A DNA stretch of 64,000 nt from Actinoplanes sp. NBC_00393 (GTDB lineage: Bacteria > Actinomycetota > Actinomycetes > Mycobacteriales > Micromonosporaceae), in contig NZ_CP107942.1 of the NCBI RefSeq assembly GCF_036053395.1, positions 3,066,501 through 3,130,500 on the forward strand, written 5' to 3'. Positions 51,778 through 61,125 of the stretch are shown piece by piece (within the stretch, counting starts at the first letter, position 1; each line of letters begins with the position of its first letter). A model generated the notes under the pieces. It was not told where the DNA came from and made no database searches. It was given only the letters and a program-made list of their open reading frames with translations. A program made the position numbers and the translations under genes.

Positions 51778-52143
51778 CAGGGTGACGGTGGTGCCGGACG
51801 GGCGGGCGTCGATGCTGAACCGGTCGACGTTCTGCCGGGCCAGCCACAGGCCGCGGCCGCTGGTGTCCCGCTCGGGCGGGCGGCGCACCGGCCGGTACGG
51901 GTTCAGGCCGGCGCCGCGGTCGCTGATCCGGCAGTGCAGGCGGCCGTCGTCGCGCCACAGCCGCAGGGTGCCGCTGCCGCCGCCGTGCCGTACCGCGTTG
52001 GTGAGGATCTCGTTGACGGCGACGACGAACCGGTAGAGGGCGAGGTCGGCCACGCCGCTGGCCTGGGCGCGCTGCTCGACCTGATGGCGCACGTCGACCA
52101 GGGTGCTCAGGTCGAAGTCGCCGGCCAGCAGATTCTCGTTCAC
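51760..52143 (-). CDS. RsbW/SpoIIAB-like anti-sigma factor kinase
   Basis: A 127-residue GHKL ATPase: helix YRFVVAVNEILTNAVRHGGG (N-box), GRLHCRISDRGAGLNPYRPV (G1 box) and GRGLWLARQNVDRFSIDARP (G2 box). It binds and phosphorylates anti-anti-sigma (STAS) proteins or blocks a sigma factor, as in the SigB/F pathway. GTG 52143 overlaps the stop of the upstream phosphatase gene, so they are coupled. The STAS protein at 54018 and sigma factor at 54530 are its likely partners. Confidence 0.87.
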
Positions 52144-54002
52144 GACGGGCCTCCGGCCGGCAGCCGGCGGGCGGCGAGCACGCAGGTGTCGTCGTCCGGG
52201 TTGGCCCGGTGCAGGTCGGCGAGCATGCCCGGCAGGGACTGCTCGCCGGGGCACGCGGTGGCGCGGTTGAGCGCGGCCACGACCGGGACGAGGCCCTCGG
52301 CGAGACTGTGCGACCGGTGTTCGACGAGACCGTCGGTGTAGAGGACCAGCAGGTCGTCCTCGCCCAGCGCGGTGGTGGCGGTCGCATAGCCCGGATCCGG
52401 GACCGCGCCGAGCAGCGGCCCGTGCGGCCGGGTGAGCTCGGTGGTGACGCCGGCCCGGGCCAGCAGCGGCGCCGGGTGCCCGGCCTGCGCCCAGGTCAGC
52501 TCGTGGGTGGCCGGGTCGTAGCGGGCGACGACGGCGGTGGCGGTGTCACCGGTCGGTTCGGAGCTGTAGATGATCCGGTTGAGGTAGGCGAGCAGCACGG
52601 CCGGCTCGGAGGTGGTGGTGGCGGCCAGGGTGGCCAGGGCGTGCCGCAGCTGCGCCATCGTGGCCGCGGCCTGCACGCCGTGCCCGGCGACGTCCCCGAC
52701 GGCGAGGATGATGCCGCCGTCACCGGCCGGCGCGGCGTGATACCAGTCGCCGCCGACCCGGCTGGCCTGCTCGGCCGGCAGGTAGCGGACCGCGGCGCGC
52801 AGGCCCGGCAGGTCGATCGGCGCCTGCGGGATGGGCAGCACGATCTGTTGCAGCTGAGCGGCGAGGCGGTGTTCGGCGGCGAGGACCTCCTGCTGCTGGT
52901 GCAACTGCCGTTCGACCTCGGCCAGTTTGCGCCGGCTGGCCTCGCGGGCGGTGATGTCCTGCACCAGGCCGTAGATCTTCACCGGGCGGCCCTCGGTGTC
53001 GCGGATCGCGTCGACCACCGCCCGCAGGTATTTGATCTGCTCGTTGACCCGGACCCGGGTGGTCACGTCGACGGTCTCACCCCGGCCGAACGCGGCGGCG
53101 GCCTCCAGGCGTAGCGGGTCGTCCTCGGGCAGGCCGAGCGCCTCGGACTCGGCGCGCGGCATCGGCCCGTCGGCCGGGTCGCGTTCGTAGATGCGGTACA
53201 GCCCCTCGGACCAGACGGTGGCGTCGGTGACCAGGTCCCATTCGCCCCAGCCCAGGTTGCCGAGGCGTTCGGTCTGCGCGATGCGCTCGGCCAGCCGGGT
53301 CTGCTCGTCCTGGCGGATCCAGCTGTTGAGCAGGCCCGGGCCGACCGGCTGCACCTGGACGGTCAGCAGGTGCTCGGAGGAGTGCGAGGCGTCGCGGTGC
53401 AGGTAGGGGAACGGGCCGACGGTGCGGGCCCGGCCGTCGGCGAGAGCGTCGGCCCAGGCGTGCCACACCGGACCGCCCACCACCGGCGGGTAGATGTCGC
53501 TGATCCGCCGCCCGATCAGGTGCGGGCCGATCCGCCCGGACAGGTCGACCACGTTCGGGCTGACCGCCGCCAGCTCGTAGTCGACGACATCGCCGGCGGC
53601 GTCGCGGACCGCCACGACCAGCATGTGTTTGCCGGGGACGCCGTCGAGCACCTGCTGCACGGCGGAGGTCCAGCCGTGCGTGCCCGGGTCGGTCAGCGGT
53701 GGACGGTCCGCCGGCGGCGCCTCCCGCAGCGCCGCGTCGGTGGCCTCCCGCAACCGGTGCGAGGAGGTCGGCCGGGTCGGCTCCAGCGCGGCGATCAGGT
53801 CGGCCGCGACCCTGGAGACCGGCGTCGCCTGCTGGGCGGCGAGCAGCCGCAGATGGCTGTGCGCCTCGTCGATGCGGCAGCCGATGTGCCCGGCCAGCAG
53901 CCCGGCGGCCCGCTCGCAGACCATGTCCGGCCGGGGCCGGGCCTGCTCGATCTTGGCGTCCAATTCGGCGAGGCGCTGCCGGTATCCCTGCTGGGCGTCC
54001 AT
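52140..54002 (-). CDS. ANTAR-PAS-PP2C (SpoIIE/RsbU-type) phosphatase
   Basis: A 620-residue signalling protein. The N-terminus is an ANTAR-like RNA-binding or coil helix (RPDMVCERAAGLLAGHIGCR, EAHSHLRLLAAQQ, about 25-70). Sensor PAS-type modules follow (about 105-230 and 245-355). A coiled coil connects to the C-terminal PP2C domain (about 380-610) with ASRVGGDWYHAAPAGDGGII, LAVGDVAGHGVQAAATMAQL, EDDLLVLYTDGLVEHRS and NPDDDTCVLAARRLPAGG, which carry the metal-binding Asp residues. It dephosphorylates a STAS protein to free the sigma factor. Both neighbours, upstream STAS and downstream RsbW, are its partners. Confidence 0.9.
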   Translation of the reverse strand: MDAQQGYRQRLAELDAKIEQARPRPDMVCERAAGLLAGHIGCRIDEAHSHLRLLAAQQATPVSRVAADLIAALEPTRPTSSHRLREATDAALREAPPADRPPLTDPGTHGWTSAVQQVLDGVPGKHMLVVAVRDAAGDVVDYELAAVSPNVVDLSGRIGPHLIGRRISDIYPPVVGGPVWHAWADALADGRARTVGPFPYLHRDASHSSEHLLTVQVQPVGPGLLNSWIRQDEQTRLAERIAQTERLGNLGWGEWDLVTDATVWSEGLYRIYERDPADGPMPRAESEALGLPEDDPLRLEAAAAFGRGETVDVTTRVRVNEQIKYLRAVVDAIRDTEGRPVKIYGLVQDITAREASRRKLAEVERQLHQQQEVLAAEHRLAAQLQQIVLPIPQAPIDLPGLRAAVRYLPAEQASRVGGDWYHAAPAGDGGIILAVGDVAGHGVQAAATMAQLRHALATLAATTTSEPAVLLAYLNRIIYSSEPTGDTATAVVARYDPATHELTWAQAGHPAPLLARAGVTTELTRPHGPLLGAVPDPGYATATTALGEDDLLVLYTDGLVEHRSHSLAEGLVPVVAALNRATACPGEQSLPGMLADLHRANPDDDTCVLAARRLPAGGPS

Positions 54003-54017
54003 CGTCTGCCGCGCCCG

Positions 54018-54377
54018 TCAGCCGGCCCGGCCCGGCGGGTCCGGCTCGGGCTCCGGCGTCGCCTCCGGCTCCGGTTGCGGCTCGGCGAGGCCGAACACGT
54101 CGAGCAGGCAGGCGCCGCGCAGCTGGTCGAAGACCTTGTCGGTGGGGTTGACCACGCGGAAGCCGGCGTCCGCGTCACCGGCGGCGCGCATGGCCCGGAC
54201 CAGCACGCCGATGCCGGAGGAGTCCAGAAAGGTCACCGCGGCCAGGTCGACCCGGACGGCGGACGGCCGGCAGCGGTTGATCTCGTCGCGCACGGCGAGG
54301 TTGATCGGCGAGGCGTTGGTGAAGTCGATCTCGCCGGACAGCGCCACCGTCAGGACGCCGCCGGCGTCGGAATCCAT
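54018..54377 (-). CDS. STAS-domain anti-anti-sigma factor
   Basis: A roughly 119-residue STAS protein (SpoIIAA/RsbV type) with the phospho-serine motif VTFLDSSGIGVLVRAMRA and the preceding VLTVALSGEIDFTNASP strand. An acidic Pro/Glu-rich tail (EPQPEPEATPEPEPDPP) is unusual. ATG 54377 or GTG 54392 may start it; neither has a good Shine-Dalgarno. It is the first gene of the STAS-phosphatase-RsbW operon, divergent from the sigma factor at 54530 with the sigma-type promoter between. Confidence 0.85.
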   Translation of the reverse strand: MDSDAGGVLTVALSGEIDFTNASPINLAVRDEINRCRPSAVRVDLAAVTFLDSSGIGVLVRAMRAAGDADAGFRVVNPTDKVFDQLRGACLLDVFGLAEPQPEPEATPEPEPDPPGRAG

Positions 54378-54469
54378 CGCAACCGTGCCCACCCCGGGGA
54401 CGCTACGCGCGTTCCGGGCCGGTGGGGATCCGCCGGGTGGCGTACCCCGGTCGATGGCAGTCGTCCGAC

Positions 54470-54495
54470 GTTTAGCCGACCACCCGGTGGGGGAA
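54470..54495 (+). promoter_or_regulatory. Candidate SigB/F-type promoter
   Basis: GTTT (54470-54473), a 15-16 bp spacer and GGGGGA/GGGGAA (54489-54495) resemble the GTTT-N15/16-GGGNAN promoters of stress sigma factors. It lies 35 bp upstream of the sigma factor ATG and would make that gene autoregulated. The -10 fits only partly. Confidence 0.4.
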
Positions 54496-54529
54496 CACGG
54501 GCCTCACCCCCGTCGGCAGGAGAACCACC

Positions 54530-55303
54530 ATGACCGTCGCCACCGAAGCCGCCACGACGACCGACCGCGCCAGCGAGCTGATCACCGCCCTGTCGGAACT
54601 CCCCGCCGGCCACCCGGCCCGGCCCGCCCTGCGCGACCAGACGATCGAGGCCTGGCTACCCCTGGCCCGGCACCTGGCGAACCGCTACTCGGGCCGCGGC
54701 GAACCCTACGACGATCTGCACCAGGTCGCCGTGATGGGCCTGATCAAGGCGGTCGACCGGTTCGACGCCGAGCGCGGCATCGAGTTCGCCGGCTTCGCGA
54801 TCCCGACCATCATCGGCGAGCTCAAGCGGCACTTCCGGGACCGCACCTGGGCGATCCGGGTGCCGCGCCGCCTGCAGGAGCTGCGGCTGGCGATCGCCTC
54901 GGCGAACAGTGCCCTGAGCAGCACCCTGGGCCGCTCCCCCACGGTCGCCGACGTCGCCGCGCACCTCGGGATCACCGAGGAGGAGGTCCTCGAAGGTCTG
55001 GAGGGCGCCCGGGCGTACAACTCGACCAGCCTGTCGACCCCGGCGACCGCGGACAGCCCGACGACGCTCGCCGACACCCTGGGCGGCGAGGACGCCGGCT
55101 TCGAGCACGCCGAGCTGCGGCTCGCGCTCGGGCCCGCGCTGGCCAGCCTGGACGAGCGCGAGCAGAAGATCATCAGCCTGCGGTTCTACGGCAATCTGAC
55201 CCAGTCCGAGATCGCCCAGCAGATCGGCATCTCGCAGATGCACGTCTCCCGGCTGCTGGCCAAGGCGCTGACCAAGCTGCGGACCCAGATCGACGTATCC
55301 TGA
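54530..55303 (+). CDS. SigB/SigF-type RNA polymerase sigma factor
   Basis: A 257-residue sigma-70 group 3 factor. Region 2 has HLANRYSGRGEPYDDLHQVA, VMGLIKAVDRFDAERGIEFA and GFAIPTIIGELKRHFRDRTW. Region 3 has LGRSPTVADVAAHLGITEEE, and region 4 LDEREQKIISLRFYGNLTQS and EIAQQIGISQMHVSRLLAKA. No region 1.1. It governs stress or differentiation genes and is held by an RsbW-type protein (51760) and released via STAS/phosphatase. AGGAG is about 9 nt before ATG 54530. Confidence 0.95.
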   Translation: MTVATEAATTTDRASELITALSELPAGHPARPALRDQTIEAWLPLARHLANRYSGRGEPYDDLHQVAVMGLIKAVDRFDAERGIEFAGFAIPTIIGELKRHFRDRTWAIRVPRRLQELRLAIASANSALSSTLGRSPTVADVAAHLGITEEEVLEGLEGARAYNSTSLSTPATADSPTTLADTLGGEDAGFEHAELRLALGPALASLDEREQKIISLRFYGNLTQSEIAQQIGISQMHVSRLLAKALTKLRTQIDVS

Positions 55304-55306
55304 CGT

Positions 55307-56257
55307 GTGCCGATCGAGACGTTGGGGGTGCCGGCGCACGCCGGTGGCCTGGTCGTCGAGACACCGCAGCTGACGATCGGCGTCGTCCGCGCGGTGTCCC
55401 GGCCCACCGGGTTCGAGCTCGAGCTGATCGCGCGCCGGCCTCTGGACCGGCGCAGCGCCACCGAACGGCAGGCGGACATCCGCGCCGGCCGGGCCGGGCC
55501 CGCCGTCGCACCGCGGCGACTGCTGCCGGCCTACGACGAGGGCATCGAACTGCGGGTCGGACTGCTCGATGCGGACGGGCGCGCGCACTGGCATCACGGC
55601 TCGTGGTCGTCGAGCAGCGGGGACCACTTCGAGGGCAGCAACGGCCCGAGTCTGCGTACCGTGCTGCGGTTTCCGCCGTTGTTCGACCAGGCCTCGGTGG
55701 TCTTCGCGTGGCCGGAGATCGGGTTTGCGGAGACCGTCGTGGAGCTGGCCCTGCCGGACCGGGCAGCGGTGGAACGTGGCACCGTGTCGATCTGGGATGC
55801 GCCGCTGGACGCCGCACCGCCGCCGGGCGAGTTGCGGCACCGGTTCGGCGACGATCTGCTCGACGAGCCGGCGGTGGAGGCCGGGCGCGTCGTTGCCGTA
55901 CCCCGCGTGCTGAGCCGCGGCGGCGGCGCAGCGGTCGTGCTGACCCGGCTCACGGCCGTCGGCGCGATGCTGTCGTTGGAGGTCCTCAGCGTGGCCGAGG
56001 GTGCGGCTGCGGAGGGGATTCCGCTGGATCCCCGGCAGATCCGGACCCGCGGGCCGGGTGCGGCCGTCGCCGTGGTGGACGGCGGTGACGCGTCCTGGAT
56101 CCGGCCGGTCGCCGACACGTTCAGCGGTGGTGACGGGACCTTCCGCTCCGACACCGAGTACGTCGTGGCCAGGCCCGGCGGCGACGTACTCACCCTGCTG
56201 GTCGCGTGGGAGCAGGCCGGGCTTCCCGACGTGTGCGTGCGGATCGGTCACTCCTGA
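55307..56257 (+). CDS. Hypothetical protein of beta-rich type
   Basis: A 316-residue soluble, mostly beta-strand protein with GTG start 3 bp after the sigma factor stop. Notable are LTIGVVRAVSRPTGFELELI, DGRAHWHHGSWSSSSGDHFE and a repeated strand pattern in the second half (GRVVAVPRVLSRGGGAAVVL). I do not recognise the family. Position suggests co-transcription with the sigma factor. Its 3' end overlaps the convergent dynamin-like gene by 10 bp. Any function would be speculation. Confidence 0.7.
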   Translation: MPIETLGVPAHAGGLVVETPQLTIGVVRAVSRPTGFELELIARRPLDRRSATERQADIRAGRAGPAVAPRRLLPAYDEGIELRVGLLDADGRAHWHHGSWSSSSGDHFEGSNGPSLRTVLRFPPLFDQASVVFAWPEIGFAETVVELALPDRAAVERGTVSIWDAPLDAAPPPGELRHRFGDDLLDEPAVEAGRVVAVPRVLSRGGGAAVVLTRLTAVGAMLSLEVLSVAEGAAAEGIPLDPRQIRTRGPGAAVAVVDGGDASWIRPVADTFSGGDGTFRSDTEYVVARPGGDVLTLLVAWEQAGLPDVCVRIGHS

Positions 56258-58035
56258 GCAAGGCGGCACGCATGCTCGTGCAGACCGGCCAGATCGTCGG
56301 CACGCCGGTCGGCGTCCACCGCCTCCGCCTGGGCCCGGGCGATCGGGGCGTCCAGTTCCCGCTGCTCGGCGCGCAGCCGCTCCTGATGGGCGACGGCGTG
56401 CCCGCTGATCAGGTCGAGCCACACCTGCACGGCCCGGCGGACCGGGTTGATGTCGCCGGCGATGAAGACCTGGACGAGCTCGCGGGCGGCCCGGTGGGGT
56501 TCCTCGGCCAGCCGGGTGGGCAGCACGGTGTCGGAGACCCGGCGGGTCCAGTAGCGGCCGGTGTCCATCATGGTGGTGATCCGCCGCAGGCGCAGATCCT
56601 TCTCGGCGGCGGGCGGGACCCACAGGTCCGGCAGGCCGGGCAGGACGTCGCCGAGGTGCCGGCGAAGTCCTTCCTGGTGAGCGAGGGCGGCGGCGCGTAC
56701 CCGTTCGGTCGCCGCGGCCCAGGCCTGGTCGTACTCATCGGTGAGAAAGCCCAGGATGCCCTTGCGGGTGCGGGCTGACCCGACCGCGGCCTGCAGGGCC
56801 GCCTTCTCGGTCTCCACGATCGCTGGCAGGCGGGCGGCGCCCTGCGCCACCGTAGCCTGCACCGCGATGGCGGCGGCGTCGAGCGCCCGGCGGCGGTCCT
56901 GCACGGCCTCGGCCGCCTGCCGCAGCCGGTCACGCTTGCGCCCGGCAGCGATCGCGGCACTGTGTGTCTGCTCCCGGAGCCGGCCGAGCGCATCCGCCAC
57001 CGGCTCAGCCAGCGACGGGCGCGGCTCGGCCAGGGCATGGGAAACGGCCAGATCCAGTAGCGCGGCCGGATGCCCGGCCAGCGGCGGCGGGCAGCGCGCG
57101 CCGAGCTCCAGCGCAACCACTTCGGGGTACGCCCGAAGCACCCCCGCTAACTCGCGATGCTTGGCGGCCAGCACCGTGTCGTGAAAGGCCGGCTCGCGCG
57201 CCACCGCCGGATCAACCCCGCGGTCCGCGGCCTCGCCGTCGAGCAACGACCGCCAGTAGGTGAGCCCGACGACGACGGTGCGCTCCTGCGCCCCCACGTC
57301 AGCGACCATGCGATGGGTCCGCGGCTCGTCCAGCCGCCGGGCGTCGAGTAGCACCACGACCACCTCCGGGCGCAGCCGCAGCACGTCGGCGGTGACCCGT
57401 TCGTGGTGCCCTGCGGCGGCGCCGTACCCGGGAGTGTCGATGATCGTGACGTCGTTCAGCCGCGGATGCTGCGCATGACATGCCACCTCGGCCAGCGCAA
57501 GCGAACTCTCCGGCCGGGTCAGCCGGGCCTTCAGCCAGTCCGCGGGCACCTCGCTGAGCCGGACGTGCTCGTCCGGCCGCGGCTCGAACCGGACCACCAC
57601 ACCGGATTGCTGGTCGAGCACGTCACCAGGGCGCAGCGGATCACCGGCGGACGTCTCGAAGCCGGCGATCCGGTACGCCCGCGGGTCCCCGGCCCACGCG
57701 GTGAGCGCGGCGACAGCGTCACGATCCGGTGTGAGCTCGACGGCCCGGCGATAGCGCAGCACGACCCGGTCCGGGTCGCCGAAGGCCACCCGGGTCGGCA
57801 CGGCGGTGGTGGCGGTCCGGCCGACCGGCAGCCGCGGCAACCCGAACCAGCGCTGGACCAGGGTGGTCTTGCCGGCGCTGAACGCCGAGACCAGCACCAC
57901 CCGGGGCTGCGGCTCGCCGGCCCGCCGCCGCAACTCCTCCAACTCGTGCGCGAGACCGGCGGCCGGTCCGCCGTCGAGGCGGCCCGCGATGCCGGCGGCC
58001 TCGGCGAGCACCGGGTCGAGGCCGGTCAGCGTCAC
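56248..58035 (-). CDS. Bacterial dynamin-like GTPase, second of pair
   Basis: A 595-residue dynamin-family protein. The G1 loop is RVVLVSAFSAGKTTLVQRWF (about 45-64), G2 Thr in RTATTAVPTRVAFGD, and G3 is VTIIDTPGYGAAAGHHERV. G4 is uncertain (VVGLTYWRSLLDG). Long helices follow with coiled-coil character (VADALGRLREQTHSAAIAAG, then ALDAAAIAVQATVAQGAARL), and a basic patch (GSARTRKGILGFLTDEY) may touch lipid. GTG 58035 overlaps the stop of the first dynamin gene (GTGA). Two different dynamin-like proteins encoded side by side often form hetero-oligomers acting in membrane fission, septation or membrane repair. Confidence 0.82.
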   Translation of the reverse strand: MTLTGLDPVLAEAAGIAGRLDGGPAAGLAHELEELRRRAGEPQPRVVLVSAFSAGKTTLVQRWFGLPRLPVGRTATTAVPTRVAFGDPDRVVLRYRRAVELTPDRDAVAALTAWAGDPRAYRIAGFETSAGDPLRPGDVLDQQSGVVVRFEPRPDEHVRLSEVPADWLKARLTRPESSLALAEVACHAQHPRLNDVTIIDTPGYGAAAGHHERVTADVLRLRPEVVVVLLDARRLDEPRTHRMVADVGAQERTVVVGLTYWRSLLDGEAADRGVDPAVAREPAFHDTVLAAKHRELAGVLRAYPEVVALELGARCPPPLAGHPAALLDLAVSHALAEPRPSLAEPVADALGRLREQTHSAAIAAGRKRDRLRQAAEAVQDRRRALDAAAIAVQATVAQGAARLPAIVETEKAALQAAVGSARTRKGILGFLTDEYDQAWAAATERVRAAALAHQEGLRRHLGDVLPGLPDLWVPPAAEKDLRLRRITTMMDTGRYWTRRVSDTVLPTRLAEEPHRAARELVQVFIAGDINPVRRAVQVWLDLISGHAVAHQERLRAEQRELDAPIARAQAEAVDADRRADDLAGLHEHACRLAQE

Positions 58036-60050
58036 TGCCCGGCCCGCTCGAACGTGGTCCGCAGGGCGGCCAGGTCGGCGCGCAGTTCCTGCACCTCGGC
58101 CAGTCGCGCGCTCACTTCGGCAGCGGCCCGGTCGTCGGGGCCGAGGGCCTCCCCGACGGACTGCCGCAGCCCGGCCCACACCTCGTCGACCGCCTCGGCG
58201 AACTGGGCCTCGATCTGCCGCGCGTAGTTGCTGCGCTCGGCGGAGACCTTCGTCCGTGCCGAACCCATCAGCGCGGTCTTGCCGTCGTTGAACTCCGCGA
58301 TGATCTTCTTGATGTCCAACGGCACGATTGCCAGGTTGACGACGGCCAAGACCGTCGCCCCGGGGCCGCTGACCAGGCCCCTGAGCCCGGTCTTCGCCGC
58401 CTGGTCCGCGGTCGCCTTCACCGCTGCGCCGGTGGCCGCTGCGCCGGAGGCCGTCTTCACCGCCTCGGCCGCCGGTTTCGCCATCGCCTTGCCGCCGGCC
58501 TTGGCGACCTTCTTGGCGAGCCCGGTGATCAGGCCGGTGAGGGCTCGTCCCAGGGCCGGCGCGAGGACCTTGTCCAGGACCGCGTCGGCGCCGGCCGCGG
58601 GACGCCCGACGTCGTACGCACGGTTCTGCTGCCGCTGCGGGCCGGCTTCGACCTGGCGGTTCAGGCGCAGCTGCAGGTCGAGCAGCTGGGCTTCGAGGGC
58701 GCGCTGGAAGTCCGACTGGAGACGGTGGTCGAAGTTGCGGGCGGCGAGCGTGGCCTGCACCCGCTCCTCGATGAGCTCGGTCAGCTGCTCGGCGAGCGGC
58801 CCCTTGCCGGTGAGCCGCCCGAACGTCTTGTTGCCGAGCACCTTGCCGAGCGTGAAGCCGTCGACGAGTACGTCCTCGGTGACCTGCCCGATGGTGTCGG
58901 CCAGTTCACCGGCGTAGCTGTCGGCGACCGGGCTGAGCGCGGTACGCAGCTCGGCGCGGGCCGGTTCCAGCACGTCGCGGTTGAGCACCAGCCAGGCTTC
59001 GGTCATCGCGCCGAACCGGGCGGTGCGATCGGTGAACACCTGCTCGGCGTCGTCGACGGCCCCGGACAGGGACCGGGTGGTCTCGGCGCAGCGTTTCAGC
59101 AGCGAGCCGACCTGGGCGCCGGGGCGCAGCGCGGCCTCCTCGACCGCCCGCTCGACCTGCCGGTAGCCGCAGCGGTCCAGTTCGCCGGCGAACGTGTCGT
59201 CGCTGATCAGCTCGGGTTGCGCGCGCAGCCGGCCGATCAGGTTCTGGGCGACCCGGGAGTCGTAGAGCACCAGGTCGCTGAGGTAGTCGCCGAGTTCGGC
59301 GCGCAGCTGGGCGGCCACGTCGGCGAGGTCCGGATCCTGCCGCGGGTCGTAGTCCGGTTCGTCCTCGTAGCCGTCCAGGCAGCGGCTGACCACGCCGAGC
59401 ACGGCGTCGCGGCGGCGTTCCAGGGCGCCGGCGAACGTACGGATCTCGTCGTGGTTGGCGGCCGCGTCCGGGAAGAAGATCCAGGCGATCAGGTCGGACT
59501 CGTCCTCGCGCAGGTAGTCGAGGGTGACCCGCTCGAATTGCTCACGCCGGTCCCCGAGGCCCGGGGTGTTCACCACCCGCAGGCTGCGCAGCAGCGGATC
59601 GTGCAGGTAGAAGCGCACCTCCCGGCAGCGGTCCTGCAGAGTCTCGCGGGTGTGCGCCCGGTCCACGAACCGCAGCCCGTCCTCGACGCTGTCGAACGCG
59701 ACGACCGTACCGTCGCGGTCGACACGCTCGGCCCGCTCGTCGTCGTACGAGGGCGCGTAGAGCAGCACCGAGATGACACCGTCGGTGGGGCTGCCGGAGG
59801 CCGGCAGCAGCCGGCGGCCGACCAGCGAGTTCACGAACGACGACTTGCCGGCCCCGACCTGGCCGATCACCGTGAGCGTGGCCGGCGCGCCGATCCGCGA
59901 CCGCAGCCGGTCCACGAACCCGGCGTCACGCAGCAGCGGCCGCCGGCCGAAATCCAGCCCGGCCGCCTCGGCCAGCCCGATCACCCGCCGGGTCGCGGTG
60001 TCGAGCTGCCCGACCTCCGGGCGTACGCGCAGATCTTCCCAGCTCCACAT
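58032..60050 (-). CDS. Bacterial dynamin-like GTPase, first of pair
   Basis: A 672-residue dynamin-family protein. The G1 loop is TLTVIGQVGAGKSSFVNSLV (about 58-77), G2 Thr in SGSPTDGVISVLLYA, and G3 is LRVVNTPGLGDRREQFERV. G4 is less clear (VVSRCLD). The helical stalk follows (RRDAVLGVVSRCLDGYEDEP onward). The C-terminal 200 residues have hydrophobic, Ala/Lys-rich segments (LIPGLAKKVAKAGGKAMAKP-like, GPGATVLAVVNLAIVPLDIK) likely to insert into or bind membrane. It starts at ATG 60050. It pairs with the next gene by a GTGA overlap, as in other bacterial dynamin pairs. Confidence 0.85.
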   Translation of the reverse strand: MWSWEDLRVRPEVGQLDTATRRVIGLAEAAGLDFGRRPLLRDAGFVDRLRSRIGAPATLTVIGQVGAGKSSFVNSLVGRRLLPASGSPTDGVISVLLYAPSYDDERAERVDRDGTVVAFDSVEDGLRFVDRAHTRETLQDRCREVRFYLHDPLLRSLRVVNTPGLGDRREQFERVTLDYLREDESDLIAWIFFPDAAANHDEIRTFAGALERRRDAVLGVVSRCLDGYEDEPDYDPRQDPDLADVAAQLRAELGDYLSDLVLYDSRVAQNLIGRLRAQPELISDDTFAGELDRCGYRQVERAVEEAALRPGAQVGSLLKRCAETTRSLSGAVDDAEQVFTDRTARFGAMTEAWLVLNRDVLEPARAELRTALSPVADSYAGELADTIGQVTEDVLVDGFTLGKVLGNKTFGRLTGKGPLAEQLTELIEERVQATLAARNFDHRLQSDFQRALEAQLLDLQLRLNRQVEAGPQRQQNRAYDVGRPAAGADAVLDKVLAPALGRALTGLITGLAKKVAKAGGKAMAKPAAEAVKTASGAAATGAAVKATADQAAKTGLRGLVSGPGATVLAVVNLAIVPLDIKKIIAEFNDGKTALMGSARTKVSAERSNYARQIEAQFAEAVDEVWAGLRQSVGEALGPDDRAAAEVSARLAEVQELRADLAALRTTFERAGQ

Positions 60051-60120
60051 GGCCCCTCCGATTCACCGTCCCTCTCCCCCATCGACGGTAGGCAGTCCGG
60101 TCGAGCATGAAGGGCGTCGG

Positions 60121-61125
60121 CTACCTGACAGAGTGACGGCGATCGCTGGTGTACGTGGTGACGTGCGCGACGATCCGCTCCAGCGCTGCCGCGCCGGCCT
60201 CGGTGTTCAGGTCGATCTGGTACTCGTGGTCGAGCAGCGGCGTGTGATCGTCCGGGTAGAACAGCGCGTCCACCTCGACGCCCTGTTCCCGCAGCGCCTC
60301 GGCCAGGGCCACCGAGTGCCGGCGCAGCGGGTCGCCGTTGCCGACGGTCAGGAACGCCGGCGGGAAGCGGGGAGTGACGTTCTGCGGCAGTGAGGCGTAC
60401 CCGAAGAAGGTGTTGTCCTGGAAGTGACGGGTCCCGGTGTACGCCCACATGATCGCCTTCAGGAACCGCCCGTATTCGCCCTGGTAGTCGGGCAGCCGCA
60501 GGTCGTACGGCCCGCAGGCCAGCACGGTAGCGCGGATCCGGACGCCCGGCGCGGACACCGGCAGTGACGCCGCGGCCGCATAGTCGGGGTCGCACAGCGC
60601 CAGCGCCGTCTGCGCGGCGATCTGGGCGCCCGCCGAGTCACCGGCGAGCACGATCCGGTCCGGGTCGATCCCGAGGCGGGCGGCGTTGACCCGCAGATAG
60701 GACAGCGCGGCGGCCACCTGCAGGATCGGTGCCGGATAGTGCCGCTCGGGCGCGTGTGAGTACTCCACGCCGACGGTGGTGAACCCGCGCCCGGCCAGGA
60801 TCCGCAGGTAGTTACGCAGGTCGGTGCGGCTGCCGGCGATGAACGCGCCGCCGTGCACCCACACCACGGTCGGCAGCGCGCCGGCGCCGGCCGGGCGGAA
60901 CACGTCCAGAAAGGCGTCGCGGTCGGCCGGGTCGTAGTGCTCGTCGAGGACACTGTCGATGCCGTCGGGCACGAACCGTTGCAGCCGCTCGTTGATGCCC
61001 GCCCCGGACAGCGCCGGCAGGTACCGGATCACCAGCACCATCGGCCAGGGACTGAGGCGGAACGCCAGCAGCACACCAGTGACCAGGACCGCGACGACAA
61101 CCGCGAAGATCAGCAGAATGGTCAC
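60121..61125 (-). CDS. Membrane-anchored esterase (HSL/BD-FAE-like alpha/beta hydrolase)
   Basis: A 334-residue hydrolase with an N-terminal transmembrane anchor (TILLIFAVVVAVLVTGVLLA) and a hormone-sensitive-lipase-type catalytic domain. Its HGGAF oxyanion motif is in LPTVVWVHGGAFIAGSRTDL, nucleophile Ser in VLAGDSAGAQIAAQTALALC, acid in TVGNGDPLRRHSVAL and His in FYPDDHTPLLDHEYQ. Deacetylation of chito-oligosaccharides or another ester is possible, given the GH20 and ABC neighbours, but unproven. GTG 61125 overlaps the TetR stop. Confidence 0.85.
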   Translation of the reverse strand: MTILLIFAVVVAVLVTGVLLAFRLSPWPMVLVIRYLPALSGAGINERLQRFVPDGIDSVLDEHYDPADRDAFLDVFRPAGAGALPTVVWVHGGAFIAGSRTDLRNYLRILAGRGFTTVGVEYSHAPERHYPAPILQVAAALSYLRVNAARLGIDPDRIVLAGDSAGAQIAAQTALALCDPDYAAAASLPVSAPGVRIRATVLACGPYDLRLPDYQGEYGRFLKAIMWAYTGTRHFQDNTFFGYASLPQNVTPRFPPAFLTVGNGDPLRRHSVALAEALREQGVEVDALFYPDDHTPLLDHEYQIDLNTEAGAAALERIVAHVTTYTSDRRHSVR

